64,000 bases of DNA from Closterium sp. Naga37s-1 (GCA_947471745.1 CANJKZ010000406.1:62001-126000), one strand, 5' to 3'. Shown: positions 1 through 11,632, counted from the stretch's first letter. Made by a program: numbers and translations. Notes: generated from the letters alone by a model not told the origin.

Positions 1-1922
1 ACGCGCCTCTTTTCTCTCCTCCCTTGCCTCTCCTTGCTTCTCGTCTCTTACAGCCCTTTCATTTCCCTCCGCGCTACCGCCCCCTGCGATCCCCACGATA
101 TCCCCCGCTCGTTCATCTCCAACGTCCCCCTTGCTTCCTTTCCCCTCCGCTTCGTCGCTTTCCCCGCCGTGTCTCCCCGTTTTGGCCCCTTCACCTCCCA
201 TCAGGTGCATATCTAAGCGGGGTGAGAAGAGGGGTCGGGGGAGAAAAAAAAGGCCTTCCTTAATAGACGTTTCGGAAAGGCAGGCGCTACGGAGAGGGTG
301 AGGAGGATACAGGTTTCGAAATGACGAATGCAAAGGAAGGGGAACGGGGGGGAAACGAGACGAAGCCAGAAATTCAGAAGCCACATAGAGAATTAAAAAA
401 AAAAAAAAAAACAGCCATCCCTTTAAACCGTCATCCTCCCGTTCTTCACCCCTTTCGTGGCTCAAACGAACACAACTGAGAAATTATCATATAAACGTTT
501 CGTGGAATCCGTGCATCCTCTTTTTTAAGCGCCTCAGAACAGAAGTCGTTGCTCACAAAACACACCTGAGAGCTTCTTGTTTAACCGTTCCGCGGGATCT
601 ACGCATCCTCCATCAACGGCTTTCTCGAGAACATTATTACTTGGAAAATCAGATTTCCCATCAACGGACGGCTCAGATCTTCCAACAGCCAACAGCTCGG
701 GTCGCCCAACAATCAAGGGCTCGGAATCTCCATAACTCAACGGGTCGGATTTATTATCGGTCAGCGGCTCGAATTCAACATCTGCGGAACGGCGACCGCT
801 GGCGGAATCCTGGGCGCAACGGTCACTGCTGGCGGATTTATCGACGCCCGTAGGAGACGGCTTCAGCACTTCGCCGCTGCTGCAGCCATTCGCTTCCTTA
901 TTCTCATCCTCGCATTTGCTTATCTGGCAGTTATCCTTCTCCATAATGAGTTGTAGAAGCCTATAGAATGCCCTAGTGAAGTTCTCTAAACAATATGAGG
1001 GATTACTGGTACCAAAACGACTAAGTACGGCAAATATCTGAGCTTGGGGCCACTTACCCTAGGCCCGGGGAACTGCTGCTTCTGGTGAAAAAACAACTGT
1101 TTAAACGATATGTGCGATATGTGCGATGATATCGGTGGACCTAAACGATTTCTGCTTTTAGTGCGATGAAATCGCTGCACCTAAGCGATGTGTGCGAATT
1201 GATTGGCTGGCCAAACTGACGGCGGAGGAGCAATTGTTCACATCCAAATCGCGTTTCCGTAACCAGTTTCGTTCATATTCGCTTGCTACCCATAGCGGCT
1301 GTTGTCCACCTCGAACCTTGAGATTATTACCACGAGGATGACATTCCACAACGCTAATTGGATAAGCCATGTCTTTCTGCAGTAAGAGCCGTCAATCCAG
1401 CTCCAGGAAATCATCGAGAGGCAGCCTGCTGTTCAAGTCCAAACCACGTGGTATTTCCACCTCACTCACTGTTGATACGAAACAAGGGCGGCAAGCAGCC
1501 ACGCAGGCGAGGCGGCTTTATTTTTCAATGAAGGAACACAGGCTAGACAGATTCACTATTCTCTCATGCTTGTAACTACGAACTGCGACAGGTTTTTAGA
1601 TAGGAGGCGAATGGATGTAGTTGCAATCCCCCTGACAACGTTTGCATGGCAGTCTTGTTAGGTCAGCCCTACGAACGTCTATTGACTCTTCGGCGGATGG
1701 CCAGTGAATAGTTCGCTCAATACGACCATTTTGACATACCGCGATCTGGAAGCCTCTTATCCATCGGGGCTGCATTCGGCAAAAGGGACTGCCAGACCCC
1801 CTCTCATCGGTTTTCAACTCGCATTCGCCGCGTCATTCTTCGAATCCGCACTCTAAACGTACCACATTTCGCCGTAACCATTAATCCCCTCCTGGCAAAA
1901 TCCGTACCTCCATTTTCCCGCC
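1..1922. other. Upstream intergenic region, no convincing gene
   Basis: The first 250 bases are pyrimidine-rich on the + strand, and an A tract of about 17 bases lies near 395-411. No conserved domain was recognised in any frame. The part next to 1923 is presumably the promoter and 5' leader of the PQ-loop gene, but I could not identify a convincing TATA box. One possible small antisense ORF (534-944) is listed separately. Confidence 0.5.
534..944 (-). CDS. Possible hypothetical protein, 136 codons, low confidence
   Basis: An open frame of 136 codons runs on the - strand from an ATG at 944 to a stop at 534. The product is acidic and hydrophilic, with imperfect repeats of about nine residues around SEPLIVGRPELLAVGRSEP. 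I recognise no family, no signal peptide and no membrane segment. It could be an exon of a gene reading leftwards or chance coding. The irregular repeat is mild support, since this genome amplifies short repeats in noncoding DNA as well. Expression data would decide. Confidence 0.25.
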   Translation of the reverse strand: MEKDNCQISKCEDENKEANGCSSGEVLKPSPTGVDKSASSDRCAQDSASGRRSADVEFEPLTDNKSDPLSYGDSEPLIVGRPELLAVGRSEPSVDGKSDFPSNNVLEKAVDGGCVDPAERLNKKLSGVFCEQRLLF

Positions 1923-4900
1923 ATGACCATTTTCGACCCATCCTGTCCCGCGGCCGTGATTCCCGCCCCAGGATCCCCGCCGTCGAGCTGTTCCCGGTGG
2001 AAGTACCTAGTTTTCGGGGACTGCGTGTGCTCCGCGCGCGACGTCGCGTCGCTCTACTTAGGTCTTTTTAGTATCGCGTGCTGGGCGGTGGCGGAGGTCC
2101 CGCAGGTGATCGCCAACTGTCAGGCGTCGCGCAGCGGCGTGGAGCTTGAGGAGGTGCCTCTTGCGCTGGTGCTGACGTGGATCGTGGGGTGAGTGGACGG
2201 TGCTGACGTGGATCGTGGGGTGGGTGCATGCTGCTGACGTGGATTGTGGGGTGAATGGCGGTGCTGACGTGGATCACAGGGTGATAAACAGGTCCACCTT
2301 CGTTTACTAATATGCGCATGTTTCATTCGAGGCGACATTGCACTTTAGCTAAACGTCTGGCATTGAGCCGCCCCAAAAGTCGAGGTGACATTGTCTTTTA
2401 TCTAAGAGTCTGGCATTGCCCATGTGTTCACCGTCCGTCCGGTCTAAAACCGGTTACTTCTGCTTTCCACCACCCGTTTTCCCGCCCTCCAGAGATGTAT
2501 TTAATCTCCTCGGCTGCCTCCTTGATCCTGTCACGCTGCATTCCCACTAGTGTGCCAGCCCCTCGTTTCCTTCGTAAACTGCCCGTTCGCCCGATTCCCA
2601 TTCAGTTGCTTTGTCGCTTCTCTCGTTACTTCTCCTCCTCATCCCGTCTTCTCCCCTCCCCCTTGTCTTCTTTCCCTATGTCACTCCCTCTTTCCTTCCC
2701 CTGTGCTCCCTCTTTCCTACCGCTCACCTATCATTCCATCTCCCTGTGCTTCCCTTCCCCCACCTCTCCCCACTCCCTTCTCCCATTCCCTCTTCTCCTC
2801 TGTCTGCCGGCACCAAATGCATGCATCTCATCCCTGCAGCTTCCGACCCAGCTCTTCACAGCAATCGTACGTCCTTCCCTTCCTTCCTTTCCCTTCACAT
2901 CCGAAGGCCCTCCGCTCTCTTCCCTCTCTCCCGCTTCACATCTATCTTTTGTTTTCTGGAACGACCCAGTACCTACCCATTTCGTCCTGACTTTTGAGTC
3001 GACTCAGGTGACATTTGAGTCGACTCAAAAGTCACCCCACTTCACCTCTATCCGTCGTATTCTGGAACGACCCAGTACCTACCCATTTCATCCTCCCGTT
3101 TGTGCTCTGCTTTTGAGACGTCCCAAAAGCCATCATTTGTGTCCTCTGTGTCCTCCTTGATACGACGGATGAGCTTTGTCCTTGATTTGATTCATCATTA
3201 CCTCTTCCCGTTTTTGCTGGTGCTGCAGCACGTGCTCTCTGCAGCGTGCAGCAGAAAGGGAAAACCCGTCTTTCCTCCTCTCCTGTCGTGTTTTGAGTCG
3301 ACTCAAAACACGTGCTCTCTGCAGCGTGCAGCAGAAAGGGAAAACCCGTCTTTCCTCCTCTCCTGTCGTGTTTTGAGTCGACTCAAAACACGTGCTCTCT
3401 GCAGCGTGCAGCAGAAAGGGAAAACCCGTCTTTCCTCCTCTCCTGTCGTGTTTTGAGTCGACTCAAAACACGTGCTCTCTGCAGCGTGCAGCAGAAAGGT
3501 AAAACCCGTCTTTCCTCCTCTCCTGTCGTGTTTTGAGTCGACTCAAAACATGTGCTCTCTGCAGCGTGCAGCAGAAAGGGAAAACCGTCTTTCCTCCTCT
3601 CCTGTCGTGTTTTGAGTCGACTCAAAACACGTGCTCTCTGCAGCGTGCAGCAGAAAGGGAAAACCGTCTTTCCTCCTCTCCTGCCCCTCATCCCGCGGCT
3701 CCTCGTCCTTCCCACTTCTCTCAATCCCCCCCATACTGTCACATCACAGCTCTACACAAGCACCACGTGCGTGCTAGTACTGCAGCACGTGCTCTCAGCG
3801 TGCAGCAGGATGAGGCAGCAGCGGCGGCGGGAGAGGAGAGGCAGGAGACTTGCGACCCCCAGCAGAAACGCTCCCTTGCTAGAAGGTCCCCTCCCTGTCG
3901 GAACTACCTCTGCGTCTGCCGCTGCTGCTGCTGGTGGTGCCGCTGTTGGTGCTGATGATGGTGGTGATGATGATAGTGACGATGGTGATTATATTGAGGA
4001 TGATTACGGTGCACCCAACGGGCTGTATCACGCCATGATTGATGAGGTATTTGATTGTTCTGGTGCTGGTGTTGATGGTGCTGTTGATGCTGATGATGGT
4101 AGTGATGGTGATTATGGAGATGATGGCTGATGGGGATGATTACAGTGCAGCCAATAGGCTGTATCGCGCCATGATTGATGAGGTATGGGATTCTATTCTA
4201 ACAAGGTTTGAGGTGCTAGCGATGGGATGCTAACGGGGTATGTGATACTACTGAGATCTGTGATACTAGTGAGATCTGTGATTCTAACGAGATCTGTGAT
4301 TCTAACAAGATCTGTGATTCTAACGAGATTTGTGATTCTAACGAGATCTGTGATTCTAACGAGATCTGTGATTCTAACGAGATCTGTGATTCTAACGAGA
4401 TCTGTGATTCTAACGAGATCTGTGATTCTAACAAGATCTGTGATTCTAACGAGATCTGTGATTCTAACGAGGTATCAGCTCGGGTTTCGCTTCTCCAAAC
4501 CTTTCTCCTTCCTAAGGAATTGAGATGGCTCAGAAGTTCCCTCCTCAGCTTACCTGTACACTTCCCGATAACACCAGTGCCCTTCTTTTTCCCATCTATG
4601 CCCCCCTTCCCCACTTTCCCCCTTCCCCCTTTCCCCCCTTCCCCCTTCCCCCGTTCCCCTGTTCCCCCCTTCCCCTTTTCCCCTTCCCCCAATCATCCAG
4701 GATTCGGCTTCACTCCCCCGCACACTGCTCCCCCTCCTTGAAGCCTCCGCAGTTGCAGGGGGGAATAGAGGGCAGCAGCAGAGGGACACGTGGCACCAGG
4801 GGATTGGTGGACGGGCATCAGGGAGGCGGAACAGTGGGAGTGGCAGCGGCAGTGGCAGCGGTGGTGGCAGCGGTGGTGGTGGCGGCAGTGGTGGTGGTGG

Positions 4901-7900
4901 CGGCAGTGGTGGTGGTGGCGGCAGTGGTGGTGGGAAGAGCAGGTCGATTCCAGTGGGAATGCCGCAGCGACAGTCCTTTGGGCAGTAAGGATGGAATGGA
5001 TGGGGTTTGTGGTGGGGCTGTGGTGATGGTGGGGTGGTGGGGGTGGTGGGGGTGGGTGGTGGGAGTGGTGGGGGTGTGGTGTATTGTCTAGTGGTGGTAT
5101 CTCCTCACCACTGCTCACTCCATTCCCTTTTCCACCTTCCCTCCTTCCCTTCATCGGGTTCTTTTTCAGGCAGCTGGCGCCCGTCTCACTCTCTCTTTCT
5201 CCGCTTCCTGTATTGGAACATCCTCCCTCTCTTCTCGACTCCTTATCCACCTTCCTTCCCCCCAACCCAACCCCCGCAGGTCATCAGGGTCTTTCTCAGG
5301 CAGCTGGCGTCGTCTCACTCTCTCCAGCTCCTTTGGAGCCAGCTTTCCCCGCAACCCCTCTTCCCCCTCCCTCAATGCGGTGAGTCAGTGTGCTTGCTTG
5401 CCCCTCTGCAGTGAGTGATTGTGCTCGCTACTTGCTTTCCCCGCAACCCCCTTTTGAGGCGTCTCAAAAAAAACTCCCTCAATGCGGTGAGTCAGTGTGC
5501 TTGCTTGCCCCTCTGCAGTGAGTGATCGTGCTCGCTACTTGCTTTCCCCGCAACCCCCTTTTGAGGCGTCTCAAAAAAAACTCCCTCAATGCGGTGAGTC
5601 AGTGTGCTTGCTTGCCCCTCTGCAGTGAGTGATTGTGCTCGCTATTTGCTTTCCCCGCAACCCCCCCGGTGCCTCTTCCTTTGTCGCCATCTCACGTTGT
5701 TCCTGTACCCTCTTCTTCTCTCCCCTCTTCTCCTCCTCTGTACCCTCACGTTGTTCCTGTACTCACCACTCACGTTGTTCCTGTACCCTCTTCTTCTCTC
5801 CCCTCTTCTCCTCTTCCCCTCGTCCCCTCCTCCCCTTAGCACACCACTCACCATCTCAGCTATCACTGTGCTCAGTGTCCCAAGGTGACATTTGAGTCGA
5901 CTCAGGTGACATTTGAGTCGACTCAGGTGACATTTGAGTCGACTCAGGTGACATTTGAGTCGACTCAGGTGACTTTTGAGTCGACTCAGGTGACTTTTGA
6001 GTCGACTCAAAACTAGCCTCCCCTTACCATGCCACTCACCATCTCAGCTATCACTGTGCTCAGTGTCCCGTTTTCCTCTCTCCTCATCCCTTTTTTGTTT
6101 GTGGTGTTTCTGCTCCTCTCTCCGCTTCCCCTTCTCCCCGCACCACGCCAGGTCCTAGCCCTCGTCACCGTATCAGCTGTCTTTGGCCTCTCCTCCTCTC
6201 CTTCCCTTCACCCTACCCTCCCCTCTTCCCTCCACTCCTGGGCAAACACACCAAGAACCACCGCCTCCTCCTCCTCCTCCTCTTTCCCCTCCACTTCCTT
6301 CGCCTCTCCCTCGTCCTCCTCCCCACATTCCTCACGTGCGGTTGTTTTTGCTGACTTGAACAACACCAGTGCAGCGCAAGCATCCCTCCTCAGGCCAATG
6401 TCAAGAAAGCTGCTAGAGGTATGCTCACTTTTGAGACGTCTCAAAACTCCTCACCTGCAGTTGTTTTTGCTGATTTGAACAACACCATTGCAGCGCAATC
6501 ATCCCTCCTCAGGCCAATGTCAAGAAAGCTGCTAGAGGTATGCTCACTTACGTGCCACATGACTTCTGCGTCGACTCAAAAGTCACCGGGAAAGCTGCTA
6601 GAGGTACGCTCACTTACGTGCCCATGATCACCATGCCTTCTCCTTGCTTATTTATGCCACCTGGATTCTGTACCATATGATTTTGTGGCCGAGGACAAAT
6701 GACTGAAAGATGGAATCTTTGTGTTGAAGAACCTTCATCTTTCTATAGACGATTGACGATAGACGATTGACGATAGACGATTGACGATAGACGATTGAAG
6801 AACCATATGTTCACCCTGAAAGAAATCGTCTGTCAATCTCCCCCATTCTCGATCAACATCCACAGTGCCTCCTAGATACATACACAGTGGGTGTGCCACA
6901 AGGATGTTGTACCTCCCAGTACCCTGGGCTATGCCACAGTTCTTTTGAGGCGCCTCAAAAGTCATTCTCAATCAACATCCACAGTGCCTCCCAGATACAC
7001 AGTGGGTGTGCCACAAGGATGTTGTACCTCCCAGTACCCTGGGCTATGCCACAGTTCTTTTGAGGCGCCTCAAAAGTCATTCTCAATCAACATCCACAGT
7101 GCCTCCCAGATACACAGTGGGTGTGCCACAAGGATGTTGTACCTCCCAGTACCCTGGGCTATGCCACAGTTCTTTTGAGGCGCCTCAAAAGTCATTCTCA
7201 ATCAACATCCACAGTGCCTCCCAGATACGCAGTGGGTGTGCCACAAGGATGTTGTACCTCCCAGTACCCTGGGCTATGCCACAGTTCTTTTGAGGCGCCT
7301 CAAAAGTCATTCTCAATCAACATCCACAGTGCCTCCCAGATACACAGTGGGTGTGCCACAAGGATGTTGTACCTCCCAGTACCTTGGGCTATGCCACAGT
7401 TCTTTTGAGGCGCCTCAAAAGTCATTCTCAATCAACATCCACAGTGCCTCCCAGATACACAGTGGGTGTGCCACAAGGATGTTGTACCTCCCAGTACCCT
7501 GGGCTATGCCACAGTTCTTTTGAGGCGCCTCAAAATTCATTCTCAATCAACAGTCGACTCAAGAGTCTTCTGATCCTGCACCAACCACCAGCACTCACCT
7601 CCTTCTACCACAAAACCTCCACCTCAAACCTCCGCCCGTACCAACATCCGAGCCTCTCCCGAACCACCAAAATCCTTCCGTACCAGATTCTATCGCACTG
7701 ACTCCCATCTCCCCGCAAGGCCATGATTCTACTCGAGATACTTTTTTCTCCGATCCTGACGATCCTGACTACCCAGACGATCCGGAGCGGCATGAGGAGC
7801 TGCTTTTGAGGGCAGTCGGGCAGTTTCTAGGCTGGGCCATGACCTGCATCTATTTTACAGGGCGATTACCCCCGATCATTCTTAACTGCGCGCGCGGGGC

Positions 7901-8702
7901 GGTTGAGGGGCTGGCGCCGCCCGCTTTTGCGCTGGCGGTGGCTGGGAATCTGGCGTACCTCGGGAGTATCCTGATTCGGTCGCTGGAGTGGAAGCAGGTT
8001 CGGCCGAACCTGCCGTGGATTGCTGACAGCGCATCATGTCTGGCCATGGACCTTTTTGTGAGTGAACATGTTTCCACGGTGTTTGAGTCAACCCAAATTC
8101 TGTGATAGTGTCACGCATCATGCCTGGCTATAGCGCTCGTCGTGATTGAAGTGGTTCTGCGATTGTGCTTTCAGATGTTTCAGAACCTTGAGATTTGAGA
8201 CGACTCTTTTTTCTAATTTTTTTTTTTTCTTTTTTTTTTTTTACTTGTGACATACATGCCTAGCTATCGAGCTTCTTGTGAGTAAAGTGGTTCTGTGATT
8301 GTGCAAGGTGTGATTGTAAAGGTTGTGGTGTTATCGAGCGTGATTGTGTGTGTAGTATGATGTTGGGTGTGACCGCAAGGTTGTAATTATCAGGTGTGAC
8401 TGTTAATCTTGTGGTGTAATTGGGTGTTATTAGAGGCGACAATGGTAACTTCCTTCATGTGCATGCGTTCTGCATGGATTTTGGGCCAGTTTTGGTTCTT
8501 CTCTAGTCTTGCAGAACCAATTTCTCCTCCACTTGCTTTCTCTCTCCCACTCCAACACCTTGTTCACTGCCCCTCCACTTAACCACAGATAATGTGCCAG
8601 TATTGGTACTTCACGTTCAGAGATTCTCAATACAAGGACACTGGTGACTATGACATAGTGACTGTCCATGATGCCACTGGTGCCGATTCTGAAAAGCAAT
8701 AG
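1923..8702 (+). CDS. PQ-loop repeat membrane protein (lysosomal/vacuolar cationic amino acid exporter-like), nine exons
   Basis: My model has exons 1923-2188, 2493-2529, 2840-2866, 3750-4046, 4701-4984, 5300-5379, about 6159-6418, about 7554-8057 and 8589-8702. The phases agree throughout and give about 622 residues. Exon 1 carries the first PQ-loop (LFSIACWAVAEVPQVIANCQ, Pro60-Gln61). Exon 2 adds DVFNLLGCLLDP, the 27-base third exon adds LPTQLFTAI and exon 4 adds LYTSTTCVLVLQ, all matching the plant PQLC2-like order. A long hydrophilic loop follows, with a natural Gly5-Ser linker in exon 5. Exon 8 holds the second loop (TGRLPPIILNCARGAVEGL), where the usual Gln is Pro. Exon 9 ends the protein at TAG 8700-8702. 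Family members are seven-helix proteins of vacuole or lysosome membranes. The exon 2 donor (GTCACG) and the starts of exons 7 and 8 are the weakest parts. Introns are full of duplicated exon edges. Confidence 0.85.
2168..2300 (+). repeat. Four tandem copies of the exon 1 end with its splice donor
   Basis: The last bases of exon 1 and its donor (GCTGACGTGGATCGTGG|GGTGAG) recur about every 32 bases, four times in all. Each copy keeps GCTGACGTGGAT, followed by a diverging donor. The first copy is the coding one; the rest lie in intron 1. Confidence 0.85.
3229..3690 (+). repeat. About six 80-bp units made of an exon 4 fragment plus a palindrome
   Basis: Each unit holds CACGTGCTCTCTGCAGCGTG, closely matching the exon 4 coding stretch at 3787-3810, then a C/T-rich spacer, then the perfect palindrome TTTTGAGTCGACTCAAAA (for example 3291-3308, 3371-3388, 3451-3468, 3531-3548). 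The array lies upstream of the real exon 4, so exon sequence has been copied into the preceding intron. Confidence 0.9.
4137..4472 (+). repeat. Duplicated exon 4 end followed by an 18-bp minisatellite derived from its donor
   Basis: At 4137-4186 the end of exon 4 recurs with a few changes (GGCTGTATCGCGCCATGATT then GATGAG|GTATGG). After it, about 12 copies of an 18-base unit, ATCTGTGATTCTAACGAG, run to about 4472. The unit resembles the sequence just inside the duplicated donor (GAG|GTATGGGATTCTATTCTAAC), so the minisatellite probably grew from the splice site. Confidence 0.8.
5380..5660 (+). repeat. Repeated exon 6 end with donor, about 105-bp units
   Basis: The end of exon 6 and its donor (CCCTCAATGCG|GTGAGTCAGT) reappears near 5474 and 5580. 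The units are separated by the palindrome-like sequence TTTTGAGGCGTCTCAAAA, and each copy keeps an intact GTGAGT donor. Confidence 0.9.
5884..6010 (+). repeat. 21-bp array carrying the palindrome core
   Basis: Six copies of AGGTGACATTTGAGTCGACTC, the later ones with CTTTTGAG in place of CATTTGAG, end in a full TTTTGAGTCGACTCAAAA. Here the palindromic element itself forms the tandem array. Confidence 0.9.
6419..6640 (+). repeat. Two further copies of the exon 7 end with donor
   Basis: The coding stretch ending GCTGCTAGAG|GTATGC at 6418/6419 is repeated once almost whole (about 6458-6545) and once as a short piece ending GCTGCTAGAG|GTACGC (about 6592-6612). Palindromic elements, TTTTGAGACGTCTCAAAA near 6429 and a degenerate TCGACTCAAAAGTCACC near 6570, sit at the junctions between copies. 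Confidence 0.85.
6742..6800 (+). repeat. Short 14-bp minisatellite
   Basis: About four copies of AGACGATTGACGAT occur in an intron of the PQ-loop gene. No coding link is seen. Confidence 0.85.
6841..7553 (+). repeat. Six 115-bp tandem repeats separated by a palindrome
   Basis: Six nearly identical 115-base units each hold TCAACATCCACAGTGCCTCC and end with TTTTGAGGCGCCTCAAAA (first copy 6943-6960). They lie just before exon 8 of the PQ-loop gene. Each unit includes acceptor-like CCACAG and CCCAG trinucleotide contexts, but I cannot match it to a known exon. Confidence 0.95.
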
Positions 8703-9234
8703 CCGCTGAATAGTTCAGCGGGTTTCATCCTGTACCTGTAGCAATCTAGTCACTATCAAACATGTTGCAAGCAATGAACTGTAATGTACTGTATTGCAGC
8801 ATATTATATAGGTTTTCCTTTTTTCCCCCTCCCCTACTTACACCTGCTGTACCTATGCTAAATTGCGGGTTGTGGGTCCAAAAGTGTTGGTTGCATCCTG
8901 AATCGAAGAAGCATCACCATTTAACAATGTCCATGCTACCGGTATGACAGGTATGACTACTTTCACAATTGAAGAGCCCCATTCATAAATTTCGTGGAAC
9001 TTCTGTTTAGCAAAGGATGTACACGTAACGTAGACATGTACACATAATATCGTTAAATGTACGGGGACTGGATCCCAGCTCCCGTACAGTGTTGTGGGGC
9101 CCGACGAGAGTGCAAGTGGGCCAAGAAACTGTACGGTAGCTTGTTGGCCTGGCTCGAACAACCGAAAGTGCATCCGCTCTGATGTGGGTTTTGTTCTTTT
9201 TGTGTGAGTATCCTCGATTCGATCGATGTGGATG
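8703..9234. other. Intergenic, 3' flank of the PQ-loop gene
   Basis: The stretch follows the stop codon of the PQ-loop gene. I see no coding region with family similarity and no clear repeat apart from scattered TGTACA-type motifs near 9015-9060. Confidence 0.5.
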
Positions 9235-9672
9235 TCAATGTACACCTAGTCCGCGGTATTTTAACCGCGCGAAAATGGGTAGCACGATTTTGGATTATCT
9301 GGCCGTGGTGAAAATAGAGGTGCAAAATTTGGGTCACTATTTTCACCACCAAATATCTGAAAAGCATGGAAAGTTCTGATAGTACTCCTCAAAAGGAGCA
9401 CCGTGGATTTTCTCGCCATCTGGAATGTTCGAGTGTCAGGAAAGTAAGAACATCGACGGTGGAGATTTTGTCGTGAAAATCCTGGTGGAAAAGTCGCCTG
9501 CCCCATGCGCGGCGCGAGCTGAAATATCGAAAAAAGGCTCAGCGATTCTCCAACTTGGTTCGGTCAAGTGTGAACAGCGATTTCTGGCCACCCAACAGAA
9601 AACACCCAGCATACCGACAAACGCGGTTCAGATACCGGTGGTTAATTTAACGCGGACCAGGTGTACATTGAT
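9235..9672. mobile_element. Inverted-repeat element of about 435 bp (MITE-like)
   Basis: The left end (TCAATGTACACCTAGTCCGC, starting near 9235) is repeated in inverted form at the right end (GCGGACCAGGTGTACATTGA, ending near 9672). The imperfect match extends inward about 30 bases through a TTTAAC-containing stretch. No transposase is present between the ends. I could not define a target duplication, so family assignment is open. Confidence 0.55.
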
Positions 9673-9825
9673 ATTCGCGTAACTGTACGAGACATGTTGA
9701 AAGTTTTGGGCCTTGCCATGACAGCTGTACACAATGCAATGGGTTGCCCGAAAGGGTCAAGGCTTTATATGTTCTCGCAATAACCCCTCGAACCCACAAG
9801 GTGACTGAAATGTGACCACCGCTTA

Positions 9826-10352
9826 GGGCGTGTTAAATCGCCACACAATTCCGAAAATAGGGTGTGGCCGATTTTTTGACGACCAAATGGTCGTCTTATT
9901 TTTCGCGAACAACGACGAGGTGGCCGAATCAGAGTCGACTCTTTAACAGCAAAAATTTACAGTTTTGGCAATTTAACAACTTTGGTGGCCGGATTGCAGG
10001 CTGGTTCGGAAAAGTTGTTAAATTTGCAGTTACTACAGTAGTTTAGTATGTGCGACGGGGTCGCACTATTGACGGCGATATTTCTCATTTGACGCGATCA
10101 CAAATTCTGTCGTTGGGCGAAACCGTGCGACGTCGCAGGCGTTTGTCGCACACTGTGTCGAATACTTGGCCGTTTTGGAGTCGACTCGGCGTCGTTTTCG
10201 TGTCGACTTTTTAAACGGCCATCAAATTCGTAAAATTTTAACGAAATTTGCGACGTTCACCACTTGACTTACGATTGTCGCAAGCTGGTTACCTTCGCAG
10301 ACGGCCCGACGGATTGTGGCCGAATTTTTGGAGTTTGCGATTTAACACGCCC
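9826..10352. mobile_element. Non-autonomous PIF/Harbinger-like element, 527 bp
   Basis: Terminal inverted repeats GGGCGTGTTAAATCGC (left, from 9826) and GCGATTTAACACGCCC (right, ending 10352) are perfect over 16 bases. Both are flanked by the trinucleotide TTA (9823-9825 and 10353-10355). TIRs starting with GG and a 3-bp TTA/TAA target duplication are the hallmark of PIF/Harbinger DNA transposons. No transposase ORF lies inside, so this copy would need a transposase from elsewhere. The interior holds several short inverted motifs such as GTTAAATTTG and GTCGACT. Confidence 0.8.
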
Positions 10353-11632
10353 TTAGGGCTAGAAGGACGCAAAAGTTAAGTTTGCTGCGGCGAGTTTTCC
10401 ATTCTCCCTTATGTTGTGGTGTTAAATGTCGTTAACGACATTTATATCCCAGAGATTCACTCTACTACAGTGTGCCAGCCCCAACTGTTGTCCGCCAGCT
10501 GGAAAACAAAATCTGCACTTTTCCGCCCAAAACCCCCCTTTCCATCCCACCTGCACCCCTCTCGTCCCATAGCTGTGCTCGTGTTTCAGTTTTGCGGTCC
10601 AGCCCAAGGCAGCCAATCCAGCCGAGCAAAACACAAACCAGCGCATCGCAGCGCGGATAGAGTTGTGTGCTTTGGTGTCGCAGCCCTGCCCTGGGCCAAC
10701 GCAACGCCAACTACAGCTCAGCAGTGGCACCTCCAATCTGGTGCGGCAAACTTGCGTTCAAGGGAAGCTCTCTTCAAATCTCTTCCAACCGTTACTAAAC
10801 GTAGTTAACCGTGTGACACCAGAGAAATCCACTTTGCGGTGTTGAACTTCACTGCATGTTATCCTGCAGTAACACCTGTCGAGGGCAAACAGGCTCGCAT
10901 TGTGCTGGCCAGTAGAATTCTCCTGTCAAATTTTGCTGTTGTGTTGGCTATATCAGCACTTCTGCTTTTCGCGCACTCACTCGCGAACACGTCTTCGAAA
11001 CCGCCCTACCGCCGCTTTTCTCCCGACCATCCTCACAGTCAGGAACACCAATTCACTCGCTGAGACAACTATTTGTGAGCGGCAAGCCTATGGCTGCACC
11101 ATGGCCCCTACGACCGAGTTTCCTTCCGCCGGTTGATTCGCCCTAAAGAGCCTCTTTCCGTATTTCATGAACCAATGTCATCATCATTGGGCCTCACACT
11201 TAGGCCTGATTGGTCGGACCAGTCCACGCAACGGAATCAGCAATCGCCACGCCGCGCAACGCACCATTTCTAAAAGCTGCTGTATCCGATGCTTTTTCGA
11301 CCCTCGTACACGTCTCCCATAAGACATTTAACCTCGACACGGTTTCTGGTTGTAGGGCCGCTTGGTCTCTACTACGTTAACTACCCGCTGCAAAGACCGC
11401 TTTAGCTGTTCAGTTCAGCAGGACATGTGTCTCAAGTGGAATACCTCGCCGCGTCGATACCACCAATACCTATTGAACGTACTTTCTGCTGCTGCTCCTG
11501 CTGCTAGTCATCGCCGCTCCGGGTAATCGTGCAATTGTTCCGCACCTGACTCGTATTCTGCGACCTCCCTCCGAAAAGAGAATCTCGGTAGCTCGGCGCG
11601 TAGCACGTCAAGGAGAGGCAATCCTCTCCCCC
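10353..11632. other. Intergenic region upstream of the RVxF-repeat protein gene
   Basis: I see no conserved coding sequence. Short ORFs exist, but none has recognisable similarity. A small inverted motif, TGTCGTTAACGACA, lies near 10428-10441. The 3' part probably holds the promoter and leader of the gene starting at 11633. Confidence 0.45.

Noticed and set aside
2312-3160. 282-codon + strand ORF
   Set aside because: It runs through intron sequence around two small true exons of the PQ-loop gene; only 2840-2866 uses that frame.
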